Positions 1 to 8,038 of a DNA stretch of 64,000 nucleotides are shown here, in pieces. The stretch is from Salinisphaera sp. Q1T1-3 (GTDB lineage: Bacteria; Pseudomonadota; Gammaproteobacteria; Nevskiales; Salinisphaeraceae). Under the pieces are notes generated by a model. That model made no database searches. It was given only the letters and a program-made list of their open reading frames with translations, and was not told the origin of the DNA. A program made the translations under genes and the position numbers. Location of the stretch: the NCBI RefSeq assembly GCF_003602005.1, contig NZ_QZWD01000004.1, positions 124,001-188,000 of the forward strand, in the 5' to 3' direction. Position 1 is the stretch's first letter, and every line of letters starts with the position of its first letter.

Positions 1-498
1 CTCGGCGATCGTTGACAGCATCGATAGCACGGGGACCGGCACCTGCGCGCCGACATAGAACCAGGTCAGAAGCGGCGTCGCGATGATCGAGACCAGTGTC
101 GACAGACTGGTGATCGTGATCGACAGGGCGACATCACCGCCGGCGAGAAACGTGATGACGTTCGAGGCCGTGCCGCCGGCCACGCTGCCGACCAGCACCA
201 GCCCGAGCATCAGTTCACGCGACAGGCCGAGCCCGTGCGCGATCAGGAACGCAGCCAGCGGCATCAACAGATACTGGAGCGCCAACCCGAGTCCCACGAC
301 CGGCCAGCGCGCTACCGCGCGCGAAAAGTCATACAGCCGTAGTGTCAAACCCATGCCGAACATGATGAGCACGAGAAACGGCACGATCAGGGGCTTGCCC
401 GGCGCGAACACGTCGGGCCGCAGATAACCGAGCACCGCCAGGGCCAGAGCCCACAACGGGAATGCGAGGGCGATGCGTGCCGTACCAGGCGGCCTCAT
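1..498 (-). CDS. BASS-family sodium-dependent symporter, C-terminus outside window
   Basis: The reading frame runs off the left edge of the window, so the first 166 codons are visible. It is almost wholly hydrophobic, with several membrane segments. It contains the glycine-rich stretch GSVAGGTASNVITFLAGGD and a following Ser/Thr-rich helix (ALSITITSLSTL), which are hallmarks of the bile acid:sodium symporter (BASS) family of inner-membrane transporters. The start ATG at 498 overlaps the Maf stop as ATGA, so it is probably translationally coupled as the last visible gene of a patatin-maf-BASS operon. The family assignment is firm; the substrate (pantoate, pyruvate, bile-acid-like or other organic acid) cannot be told. 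Confidence 0.85.
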   Translation of the reverse strand, partial: MRPPGTARIALAFPLWALALAVLGYLRPDVFAPGKPLIVPFLVLIMFGMGLTLRLYDFSRAVARWPVVGLGLALQYLLMPLAAFLIAHGLGLSRELMLGLVLVGSVAGGTASNVITFLAGGDVALSITITSLSTLVSIIATPLLTWFYVGAQVPVPVLSMLSTIAE

Positions 499-1103
499 CG
501 AGCGATCCCGTCGATGCCGGCCATGCCCAGCGCATCGAGACCGGTCGCACGCAGCATCGCCGCCGTTTCGTAGATCGGCAGCCCCATGACCGCGGAATAA
601 CTTCCCGACAGATGAACCACGAACTGACCGCCGAGCCCCTGGATGGCATAGGCACCGGCCGCACCGGCCGGCTCGCCGCTGGTCCAGTAAGCCACGATCG
701 CCGCCTCGGACAGCCGGTCGAGCGTCACCTGACTGACCACCACGCGGACATCGAGCCCGCCCCCCGGTGCGACGACGGCGATGCCGGTCAGCACACGGTG
801 CGTGGTGCCCGACAGGGCACCCAGCATGCGCTGGGCGTCAGCCAGATCGCGTGGCTTGCCAAACGCCGCGGCGCCGTGGGCCACCACGGTATCCGAGCCG
901 ATGATACGAGCCCGGGGATAGGCCGCCGAGACCGCCTCGGCCTTCGTGCGGGCCAGCCGCTCGGCCAGCGCATCGGGCGTCTCGTCGACACGCGGGGTTT
1001 CATCGATATCCGCCGGCACCGCAGTGAACGCCAGCCCGAGCTGTTCGAGCAGGCGGGCGCGCTGGGGCGAGGCCGAGGCCAGAATGAGTTCCGGTGCGAT
1101 CAT
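495..1103 (-). CDS. maf: Maf-family nucleotide pyrophosphatase
   Basis: The 202-residue product begins MIAPELILASASPQRARLLE, the Maf signature (SxSPRR-type phosphate-binding loop). It is followed by DETP near residue 39, KAEAV near 55 and a GSDTVV segment near 68 carrying the catalytic Asp. Maf proteins are cytoplasmic house-cleaning enzymes that hydrolyse non-canonical or modified nucleoside triphosphates to monophosphates. Length matches the family. The gene overlaps its neighbours by four bases on both sides (ATGA), so it sits in the middle of a tight minus-strand operon. Which Maf subfamily it belongs to (YhdE dTTP/UTP type or YceF m7GTP type) is uncertain. Confidence 0.93.
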   Translation of the reverse strand: MIAPELILASASPQRARLLEQLGLAFTAVPADIDETPRVDETPDALAERLARTKAEAVSAAYPRARIIGSDTVVAHGAAAFGKPRDLADAQRMLGALSGTTHRVLTGIAVVAPGGGLDVRVVVSQVTLDRLSEAAIVAYWTSGEPAGAAGAYAIQGLGGQFVVHLSGSYSAVMGLPIYETAAMLRATGLDALGMAGIDGIAR

Positions 1104-2179
1104 AGCGGTTCCAGATGGTCGACCAGGGCATCGCGGGCGACGAGATTAAAAAACGCATCCCGCATTCGGGCGCCAGCGGTCATGGCCTGATGCCAAACCC
1201 GATGGCGGGCCGCATCGTCGCCGGCATAACGATAGAAATCGCCCCGCTCCGGCACGCGACCGGCGACCATCGCCTGTCGCATCGCCGGCCCCGGGCCGAT
1301 CATCAACGTATGGTCGGCAAAGCGTGGCCGCTGGCGCCAGGGCAGCTGCTTGTCGAACCAGCCCGGCACCAGCGTGGTGTTGAAATGCGGCATGAGCACG
1401 ATCGGCGCGGCTGCATCCCGCGGGACCAGCGGCTGATCGATGTGATAATCAACCAAACCGCCGTCGCGATAGGCCCCGCGGGGTGCGCCCTGCGGATCAC
1501 GGACGGGCCGCATGATGAAGGGCACGTTGCCACTGGCGAACAGGGCATCGAACAGGTTCGCCTCGGACAAGGCCACGGTGCGCGACGGCACGCCGTCGTC
1601 CGCCAGCGCGATCCGGCCGGCGTCTCGCGCGAAGATCACCCGTTCGTAGAACGCGCCGAGCAGCCGTCGGGAGACGGTGTTGCCGGCGATCGTGGCGGCG
1701 GTGGCCGCCGCGAGTGCGGCCCGGTTCTCCGCCCCGGTCGGCCCGCGCGAACGTACGGTGAGCACGTGCAGGTCGAACGGCGAGGTTTCGAGCACGCCGC
1801 ATCGCACTTCGGGCGTCAGCGCAGCCGAGAGAATATCGGCCAGCGTGTCGGTGATGCAGGCCGCATCGGGCTTTTCAGGATACGACTGGCCGATGTAAGC
1901 CTCGGCCAATGCGGCCAGGGCACTGGCCGGATCATGCGGATGACAGGCCGCGGCCCCCGCCCAGGCGCCGATCGAGGAGCCCACGATCGGCAGCCCGGAT
2001 CGGCCGGCCAGCCATTCGCCGAACAGCGTCTGGTGAAATGCCGTGATCGCCAGCCAGCGTGGGCCGCCGGCCGCAGCCGCCACGGCCCCGACACGCGCCG
2101 GTGTCAACGGCCCTTCGGCCAGCGCCGCAGCGGCCGCCGGCCCGGCCTTGAGCGTCAGCCAGCCGGCGTTATCGGCCAC
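1100..2179 (-). CDS. Patatin-like phospholipase family protein
   Basis: This 359-residue protein has the parts of a patatin catalytic dyad: a glycine-rich oxyanion segment (AAAAGGPRW, about residues 35-42), a nucleophile elbow GSSIG with Ser69, and a DGG motif (YRDGGLVDYH) with Asp239. No signal peptide is seen, so a cytoplasmic or peripheral acyl-ester hydrolase is likely. It lies 32 bases downstream of pyk on the same strand and overlaps maf by four bases. Substrate is unknown. The motif order supports the family clearly, although flanking sequence is not close to well-studied RssA-type patatins. Confidence 0.8.
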   Translation of the reverse strand: MADNAGWLTLKAGPAAAAALAEGPLTPARVGAVAAAAGGPRWLAITAFHQTLFGEWLAGRSGLPIVGSSIGAWAGAAACHPHDPASALAALAEAYIGQSYPEKPDAACITDTLADILSAALTPEVRCGVLETSPFDLHVLTVRSRGPTGAENRAALAAATAATIAGNTVSRRLLGAFYERVIFARDAGRIALADDGVPSRTVALSEANLFDALFASGNVPFIMRPVRDPQGAPRGAYRDGGLVDYHIDQPLVPRDAAAPIVLMPHFNTTLVPGWFDKQLPWRQRPRFADHTLMIGPGPAMRQAMVAGRVPERGDFYRYAGDDAARHRVWHQAMTAGARMRDAFFNLVARDALVDHLEPL

Positions 2180-2211
2180 GTCGTGCCTGCCAGTCGCCCC
2201 ACCCGGATGCG

Positions 2212-3633
2212 TTATTCGACCGTGACGATCTTCATTGCATTCGTGCCGCCGGCGCCGGTGAAATCGCCCTTGGTCACGAGCACACGATGCCCGGCGGCGA
2301 TATCGCCGGTTTCCTTGAGCCGCATGATCGCTTCGTTGATCGGCCGCGAACCGTCGAGCTCACTCGGCTTGAAGGCGACCGGATAGACGTTGCGGCACAT
2401 CGCCAGATAATTCTCGGTGCGCGGATACTGGGTCAGCGCGAAGATCGGGATGTTGGCATCCTGTCGCGACATCAGCATGGCCGTGGTGCCGGACTCGGTC
2501 AGCGCGACGATGGCATCGGCATGCATGTTGCGCGCGGTATACGACGTGGCCATGGCGATGGCTTCGTCGGTACGACGGAAGTGCGAGGACAGACCGGCGG
2601 TCTGGCGTTCGCGGGTGGCCTCCCGCTCGGCCCCGAGACAGATCCGGCTCATGGCTTCCACGGTGGCAACCGGATACTTGCCGACCGCGGATTCGGCCGA
2701 GAGCATCACGGCGTCGGTGCCGTCGAGCGTGGCGTTGGCCACGTCCAGCACTTCGGCACGCGTGGGCACCGGATTCTCGATCATCGATTCCATCATCTGC
2801 GTCGCGGTGATGACCAGACGGTTCATCTCGCGGGCCTGGGCGATGATGCGCTTCTGAACGCCCGGCAGCTCCGGATCGCCGATCTCGACGCCGAGGTCGC
2901 CACGCGCGACCATCACCACATCCGAGGCGGCGATGATCTCGTCCAGCGCATCGATCGCCTCGGCGCGCTCGATCTTCGCGCACAGCCGCGCGTTGCCGCC
3001 CGCCTCGGTCAGCATTCGGCGAGCCTGGTGCATGTCCGAGGCACCGCGCACGAACGACACGGCCAGGAAGTCGACTTCCATTTCCGCGGCCAGCTTGATG
3101 TGGCCGAAGTCCTGTTCGGTCAGGCCGCCGGCCGACAGACCGCCACCGCGCAGATTCACGCCCTTGCGACCGGACAATGTGCCGCCGACTTCGACTTCCG
3201 TGACGATCTTCGTGTCGGTGACTTCGGTGACCTTGAGGGCGATCGCCCCGTCGTTGACCATCAGCTGGCTGCCGGGCTTCACATCGGCCAGCAGTGGCTT
3301 GTAGTAGATGGCGACCGCATCGGCCGTACCGGCATCGGCGGCCATCTCGGTATCCAGCGTGAAGGCCTGGCCGTTCTGCAGCTCGACCTTGCCGTCCGCG
3401 AACGATTCGATCCGGATCTTCGGCCCCTGCAGATCGGCGAGCACGCCCACCGACTTGCCGAGCGCCGCGGCCGTTTCCCGTACCGTGGCAACACGCTTGC
3501 GATGGGCATCGGCATCTCCGTGGGAGAAATTGATGCGCACCACATTGACCCCGGCCTGGATCAAGCGTTTGAGGACATCCGGGCTATCACTGGCCGGCCC
3601 GAGCGTGGCGAGGATCTTGGTTTTTCTTTGCAT
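2212..3633 (-). CDS. pyk: Pyruvate kinase
   Basis: The 473-residue enzyme converts phosphoenolpyruvate and ADP to pyruvate and ATP, the last step of glycolysis and of the Entner-Doudoroff route. It opens MQRKTKILATLGPASDSPD. It contains the substrate and metal motifs ARGDLGVEIG and VITATQMMESMIENPVPTRAE and the C-terminal allosteric domain. I place the start at 3633 because the KTKIxxTLGPAS block is the family N-terminus; a longer frame reaching 3756 has no family sequence. A LacI-type regulator and KDG kinase are divergent from it, and a palindrome at 3674-3694 lies between, so joint control by sugar acids is plausible. Confidence 0.97.
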   Translation of the reverse strand: MQRKTKILATLGPASDSPDVLKRLIQAGVNVVRINFSHGDADAHRKRVATVRETAAALGKSVGVLADLQGPKIRIESFADGKVELQNGQAFTLDTEMAADAGTADAVAIYYKPLLADVKPGSQLMVNDGAIALKVTEVTDTKIVTEVEVGGTLSGRKGVNLRGGGLSAGGLTEQDFGHIKLAAEMEVDFLAVSFVRGASDMHQARRMLTEAGGNARLCAKIERAEAIDALDEIIAASDVVMVARGDLGVEIGDPELPGVQKRIIAQAREMNRLVITATQMMESMIENPVPTRAEVLDVANATLDGTDAVMLSAESAVGKYPVATVEAMSRICLGAEREATRERQTAGLSSHFRRTDEAIAMATSYTARNMHADAIVALTESGTTAMLMSRQDANIPIFALTQYPRTENYLAMCRNVYPVAFKPSELDGSRPINEAIMRLKETGDIAAGHRVLVTKGDFTGAGGTNAMKIVTVE

Positions 3634-3673
3634 GAACGAGATGCTAGCACTTTGTTTCGGAGCGTGGCAGAGG

Positions 3674-3694
3674 CCCTGGAAAACGATTCCAGGG
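3674..3694. promoter_or_regulatory. Candidate LacI-family operator 1
   Basis: Perfect 8-bp arms CCCTGGAA and TTCCAGGG flank the five-base centre AACGA. The arrangement resembles LacI/GalR-type half-sites around a central CG. It sits 40 bases upstream of pyk and 128 bases upstream of the divergent lacI-type gene. Function is inferred from position and symmetry only. Confidence 0.45.
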
Positions 3695-3791
3695 GCCGGC
3701 CCGGCCATTCGTCGGGCGCAACGTTCGCCACGGTACACCGTTTGTCGTATGGTCAATCGTCGCCAGAACGGCGACCCTTGCAGAGCGATTT

Positions 3792-3809
3792 GCTGAAACC
3801 GTTCCCAGC
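3792..3809. promoter_or_regulatory. Candidate LacI-family operator 2
   Basis: The sequence GCTGAAACCGTTCCCAGC has GCTG/CAGC ends, A/T-rich inner arms and a central CCG, close to the TGAAACCGGTTTCA style of site used by LacI-family sugar-acid repressors. It ends 12 bases before the proposed TTG start of the regulator, so binding there would block its own transcription or translation. This is an inference. Confidence 0.4.
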
Positions 3810-3821
3810 TCGGGGCGCGCC

Positions 3822-4877
3822 TTGTCGGAAATATCCTCCCAATCGAAACGGCCGAGCAGTGCCGGTCGACGTCCGACGATTCGCGACGTCGCCGCCGATG
3901 CCGGGGTGTCCAAGACCAGCGTATCGCGTTATTTCGGCGTCGAGCGCGAGCGCCTCTCGCCGGAGCTCAAGGCGCGCATCACTGCCTCGGTGGAACGGCT
4001 CGGCTTTTCCCCGGACCGGATCGCGGCCAGTCTGCGGGGCGGTCGCACGCGCCTGATCGCCGCCCTCGTGGCCGATCTGCGCAATCCCTACAGCGTGGCG
4101 CTCATCCGTGCCGCGGAGCTGGCCTGTGCCGATGCCGGCTATTCGCTGCTGATCTGCAACACCGACAACGACCCGGCAATCGAGCGACGCCAGCTCGATG
4201 CGCTGTCCGGCTACAGCGTCGAGGGCCTGATCGTGAACACGGCCTCGGGCGATGCCAGCGCCCTGGCCGATATGGGGCGTGACGGCCTGCCGATCGTACT
4301 CGTCGACCGTCTCATCGAGGGGCTCGACTGCGACGTCGTCGGCCTGGACGACCAGCAGGCGGTCGCCGATGCCATCGGACATCTCGTGGAACAGGGTTAC
4401 GACGATCTGACACTGATCAGTGAGCCCACCGGCGCAATCAGTCCGCGTGTCTCGCGTGTGGCCGCCTTCAGCGCCGAATGCGAGGCCCGCGGCGTGACCG
4501 CGCGCGTCCATCAGCTCGATGCCGACGACGCACCCGCCTTCGATGCAGTGATCGCCGACCGGTTGCGTGCCGCCGACGCCGGCGCCCGGCCGGCCGTGAT
4601 CTGTGCCAACGGCGTGATCACGCTGTCGGTCTGTCGTGCGTTGAGCCGGGCCGGCGGCGATGTCTTCGACCGACTCGGCCTGCTCGGCATCGACGAACTC
4701 GACTGGTGCGCGCTCGTCGGCCCGGGTATCTCGACGCTGGCCCAGCCGGTCGATGCGATCGGCCGACAGGCGGTGCGTATCCTGCTCGGCCGCATCAGCG
4801 GCCAGCTCGCACCGACCACCGGCGAGAAGCGGCTGGCCGGCGCCCTCGTGCAACGCGGCTCGACCATGGCCGGATGA
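3822..4877 (+). CDS. LacI/GalR-family transcriptional regulator
   Basis: The 351-residue protein has an N-terminal helix-turn-helix (PTIRDVAADAGVSKTSVSRY, about residues 18-37), the hinge region and a periplasmic-binding-protein-like effector domain (LIAALVADLRNPYSVALIRA onward). The proposed start is a TTG; the in-frame upstream codons offer no ATG, and HTH placement supports this start. Its stop overlaps the ATG of the kinase gene by four bases, so the two are co-expressed. The pairing with a PfkB-type ketodeoxygluconate kinase suggests it senses a gluconate or ketogluconate metabolite. It is probably autoregulated through the palindromes at 3674 and 3792. Confidence 0.92.
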   Translation: MSEISSQSKRPSSAGRRPTIRDVAADAGVSKTSVSRYFGVERERLSPELKARITASVERLGFSPDRIAASLRGGRTRLIAALVADLRNPYSVALIRAAELACADAGYSLLICNTDNDPAIERRQLDALSGYSVEGLIVNTASGDASALADMGRDGLPIVLVDRLIEGLDCDVVGLDDQQAVADAIGHLVEQGYDDLTLISEPTGAISPRVSRVAAFSAECEARGVTARVHQLDADDAPAFDAVIADRLRAADAGARPAVICANGVITLSVCRALSRAGGDVFDRLGLLGIDELDWCALVGPGISTLAQPVDAIGRQAVRILLGRISGQLAPTTGEKRLAGALVQRGSTMAG

Positions 4878-5866
4878 CGGCCGCTTCCCGCGGCATCGAT
4901 GTCGTCACGTTCGGCGAATGCATGGTGCTGTTCCGGGCCGAATCGCCCGGCGCCCTCGCCTCGGCCGACCGATTCACGCGCAGCATCGCCGGCGCCGAGA
5001 GCAACGTCGCGATCGGCCTGGCGCGGCTCGGGCTCCGGGTGGGCTGGTACAGTCGCGTGGGCGACGATCTGTTCGGACGCCAGATCCTCGGCGCGCTCGA
5101 GGCCGAGGGCATCGACTGCAGCGGTATCGCAATCGATGCCGAACGGCCCACCGGTTTTCAGATCAAGGGCCGTCGTGACGACGGCGGAGACCCGGAAGTC
5201 GCCTATTTCCGCGCGGGCTCGGCGGCCAGCCAACTGTCGCGCGCCGATCTGTCGTCCGAACATCTGCCCCGGACGCGTCATCTACACGTCACCGGCATCC
5301 CGCCGGCACTCGGCGCGGCCGCACGCGATCTGTGTCGCCATGCCATGGCGGTCGTACGAGAGGCCGGCGGCACGATTTCCTTCGACCCCAATCTGCGACC
5401 GACACTCTGGTCGAGTCGGACCGATATGATCGCGCAGATCAATGCGCTGGCGGCCGAGGCCGACTGGTTCATGCCCGGCCTGGCCGAAGCCGAGACACTC
5501 ACCGGGCTGTCCGAGCCCGAGGCGATCGCCGATCATTATCTGCGGGCCGGCATTCGGGAAGTGGCGATCAAGACCGGGGCGACCGGGGCTTACTGGGCCA
5601 CCCGCAGCGCATGCGGCCGGGCTGCCCCGATCCGGCTGGGCCGGGTCGTGGATACCGTGGGCGCCGGCGACGGTTTCGCCGTCGGATACCTGAGCGCGCG
5701 TCTGGAAGGGCTATCCGTTGCCGCGGCCTGTGCGCGCGGCAACCGCCTTGGTGCCCGGGTGTGCGGCCACCCGGGCGATTTCGAGGGGCTGCCGCATCGC
5801 GCCACTCTGTTATCGGAGGCCGGCAGCACGGAAACCCGGGTCGATACGCGCTCCGGGACCGCCTGA
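4874..5866 (+). CDS. kdgK: PfkB-family sugar kinase, probable 2-keto-3-deoxygluconate kinase
   Basis: The 330-residue ribokinase-fold protein shows the N-terminal substrate segment (VVTFGECMVLF and AGAESNVAIGLARLG), the FDPNLRPTLW motif in the centre and the catalytic/anion-hole motif DTVGAGDGFAVGYL near residue 260. FDPNLRPxLW and GAESNVA are typical of KDG kinases, which make KDPG for the Entner-Doudoroff pathway. The gene starts inside the stop of the LacI-type regulator (ATGA overlap). A membrane glucose dehydrogenase elsewhere in the window (33699-36158) would supply gluconate upstream of the same route. 2-ketogluconate kinase or 5-dehydro-2-deoxygluconokinase activity cannot be excluded. 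Confidence 0.85.
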   Translation: MTAASRGIDVVTFGECMVLFRAESPGALASADRFTRSIAGAESNVAIGLARLGLRVGWYSRVGDDLFGRQILGALEAEGIDCSGIAIDAERPTGFQIKGRRDDGGDPEVAYFRAGSAASQLSRADLSSEHLPRTRHLHVTGIPPALGAAARDLCRHAMAVVREAGGTISFDPNLRPTLWSSRTDMIAQINALAAEADWFMPGLAEAETLTGLSEPEAIADHYLRAGIREVAIKTGATGAYWATRSACGRAAPIRLGRVVDTVGAGDGFAVGYLSARLEGLSVAAACARGNRLGARVCGHPGDFEGLPHRATLLSEAGSTETRVDTRSGTA

Positions 5867-5948
5867 TACCGCGCTGATCCGCCGCCAGCGGCCGCCCAGC
5901 CCTGGCTCCGATGCCCCAACAGCCGGGGCGCATCGTATCGTCGTCGCG

Positions 5949-6380
5949 TCAGTCTGTGCCCGCGATCTCGTCGAGATTCGTCACAAACGCCCGTTGTCGG
6001 GCATCCGCCGGGTTCACGAAGACCACATCGTCGGGCGCCCGGCGCGGTGTGTCCAACGTGACGAAGACCGCCGGATGGGCCGTGATCTGTTCAATGGCGT
6101 GCACGGTTTCGCGCTTGAACGTGACCATCTGCCCCGGCGTGATGGTACGCGGCGCCGCGTCACCGATCCGGAAGACGACTTCACCGGAATACAGATAGAG
6201 ATGCTCGTCACAGTTGATGTGATAGTGCGCCGGCAACGGATGATAGATGCGAAACACGCGGGCGCTGGCCTCGGGCGAATCGGTGAGATACGTATCGACG
6301 AGAATCGTGTCGGACTGATCGGGAAAACGCGTCGCGATATCGGCCACATCATGAAAGGCGAAACGGTCGTTGTCGGTCAT
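5949..6380 (-). CDS. Small cupin-domain protein
   Basis: The 143-residue protein carries one cupin fold. Metal-binding motif 1 reads HYHINCDEHLYLYSGE (about residues 52-67) with two His and a Glu, followed by the PGQMVTFKRETVHAIEQ strand that supplies the last His. No signal peptide is present. Small single-domain cupins act as metal-dependent enzymes or sugar/ligand sensors, and nothing here fixes the substrate. It is transcribed toward kdgK and away from the small gene at 6433, so it is probably monocistronic. Confidence 0.7.
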   Translation of the reverse strand: MTDNDRFAFHDVADIATRFPDQSDTILVDTYLTDSPEASARVFRIYHPLPAHYHINCDEHLYLYSGEVVFRIGDAAPRTITPGQMVTFKRETVHAIEQITAHPAVFVTLDTPRRAPDDVVFVNPADARQRAFVTNLDEIAGTD

Positions 6381-6432
6381 GCCGATCTCGATTGCATAAT
6401 GGAAGTCACCGCTCTAACCCAAGGCGTCGGCC

Positions 6433-6771
6433 ATGCGCAAGTCCTATCCCACCACGCCGGACGGACGCTACTTCGTCGCCAAGAATCGGCTCTGGCGGTG
6501 CACCGACCCGCGGCTGGACGAGACCACGCGTCGCGACTGGGTCAGCGAGCTCATGTCGGCGCGCCGTGCTGTGCGCGATGCCGGGGACGAAGCACAGACA
6601 CATGCTGCCCGGGCGCGCGTGCAGACTGCCAAGACGGCACTCGGCGAACGCGGCCCGGTCTGGTGGGACGACGATGCGCCCGATGAAACCGGCTGCGCAC
6701 CGGCCAATACCCGTTACGCGGCGTGGTGGCGTTCATTGGCGCCAGCGGATCGTGCCAGCGGTCAGGACTGA
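6433..6771 (+). CDS. Conserved hypothetical protein
   Basis: This is a 112-residue soluble, charged protein. The N-terminal block (TTPDGRYFVAKNRLWRCTDP, then LDETTRRDWVSELMSARRAV) resembles a short family of uncharacterised proteobacterial proteins that I recognise only by pattern. There are no membrane segments and no signal peptide. Its last ten bases overlap the convergent AI-2E-family gene. The ATG is 53 bases from the divergent cupin start. Function is unknown. Confidence 0.65.
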   Translation: MRKSYPTTPDGRYFVAKNRLWRCTDPRLDETTRRDWVSELMSARRAVRDAGDEAQTHAARARVQTAKTALGERGPVWWDDDAPDETGCAPANTRYAAWWRSLAPADRASGQD

Positions 6772-7928
6772 TTGTCGGCCCTGGCTTGCGACTCGGCTTC
6801 CGCTTCGATTTCAGCCTCGGCCTGCGGGCTCTCGGCGTGTCGCTCGGACAGAAAATCGCCGAGCGGGTTCAGCCCGTCGATGTGCTCGCAGAAGGTGCGT
6901 ACCGCCACCAGCACCGGTACCGCGACGATCATCCCGATCACCGACCAGAGCCAGGCCCAGAACGACACCGCCACGAAGACCACGACGGTATTGAGCCGTA
7001 GATTGCGACCGACGAAATACGGGGTCGCGAACTGGCCCTCGATCACGGTGATCACCAGGTAGACCGCGGCCGCGATGCCGGCCCAACCCAGCCAGTCGAA
7101 ATCCACCGCCGCGATGGCCGCAACCAGCACGATGCCCGCGAATGGGCCGAGATAGGGCACGAAATTCAGAATGAACGTGACCAGACCGATCAGGGCCGGG
7201 TCCGGCAGTCCCAGCAGGCTCATGGCCAGCCCCACCGCCACACCGACCCCGGCATTGATCAGGGTGATCGTCATCAGATAACGCGAGAGCTTGCGCTCGA
7301 TCGCGAAGGCGATACGTATGGCACGTCGCTTGTCCGAAAACCGCGAGAACACGTGGACGAGCTTTTCGTAGAACATGTCGCCGGAGGCGAGCAGGAACAG
7401 CAACAACACGAACGTGAACACCAGCTGCGCGACGATGCTCGGCGCCAGCATCATCGCGCTCGCTGCCATGGAGCGACCATTGCCCTCACCGGTCGGCGCC
7501 GCGGGCGGCGTCTCGTCGGACTGCCCGGTCATGCGCGAGATGTGGCGATCGATCTCGATCAGGCCGTTGAAGGACTGCGACACGCGCGTGACCTTCTGCT
7601 GGATCTGGCGCTCGATCTTCGGTGCGGCATCGACCCATTCGCTGGCCGGGACGATGAGCGCCGACATCAGGCCGACCACGAGCATGATCAGCAGCGTGAC
7701 GATCACCACGGCCGACAGGGCCGAGGGCACGCCGCGTCGATCGAAGACCCGGCGGATGGGTGCGAAGACCATCGACAGCAGAAATGCCATGAGTACCGGC
7801 ACCAGAAATTCCTTGGCCAGACTCAGTACCGCGACCGCCGCGAACAGAAACAATCCGATCACGGACCACGTCGCGACACGCGCGAGTGTCGGCGACGGCC
7901 CCGGATCACGGGAAGAAGAATCGGACAC
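6762..7928 (-). CDS. AI-2E family (PerM/YdiK-type) membrane transporter
   Basis: The 388-residue integral membrane protein has two N-terminal helices (residues about 15-60), a soluble middle region and a C-terminal bundle of about five helices. The conserved stretches LISNFxPYxGP-like (FILNFVPYLGPFAGIV) and VEGQFATPYFVGRNLRLNTVVVF are diagnostic of the AI-2 exporter superfamily (TqsA/PerM/YdiK). Members export autoinducer-2 or act in ion-linked transport; the substrate here is unknown. The C-terminal tail is acidic (QAEAEIEAEAESQARADNQS), a feature of soluble tails in salt-adapted bacteria. Confidence 0.88.
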   Translation of the reverse strand: MSDSSSRDPGPSPTLARVATWSVIGLFLFAAVAVLSLAKEFLVPVLMAFLLSMVFAPIRRVFDRRGVPSALSAVVIVTLLIMLVVGLMSALIVPASEWVDAAPKIERQIQQKVTRVSQSFNGLIEIDRHISRMTGQSDETPPAAPTGEGNGRSMAASAMMLAPSIVAQLVFTFVLLLFLLASGDMFYEKLVHVFSRFSDKRRAIRIAFAIERKLSRYLMTITLINAGVGVAVGLAMSLLGLPDPALIGLVTFILNFVPYLGPFAGIVLVAAIAAVDFDWLGWAGIAAAVYLVITVIEGQFATPYFVGRNLRLNTVVVFVAVSFWAWLWSVIGMIVAVPVLVAVRTFCEHIDGLNPLGDFLSERHAESPQAEAEIEAEAESQARADNQS

Positions 7929-8038
7929 GCCAGACCTCAGCTCGGATCAGAACGGCGCCGGCGCGGCGCGCCGGTCGTCAATCCGTCGAGCATAGAGCCT
8001 TTCGAGGCCCGACACACGCCGGTCGGGCCCCCTATTGA

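Noticed and set aside
2287-4056. 589-residue plus-strand open frame antisense to pyruvate kinase
   Set aside because: It is the mirror frame of pyk, rich in Arg, His, Gly and Asp with no recognisable motifs. In high-GC DNA such antisense frames arise from third-position GC bias.
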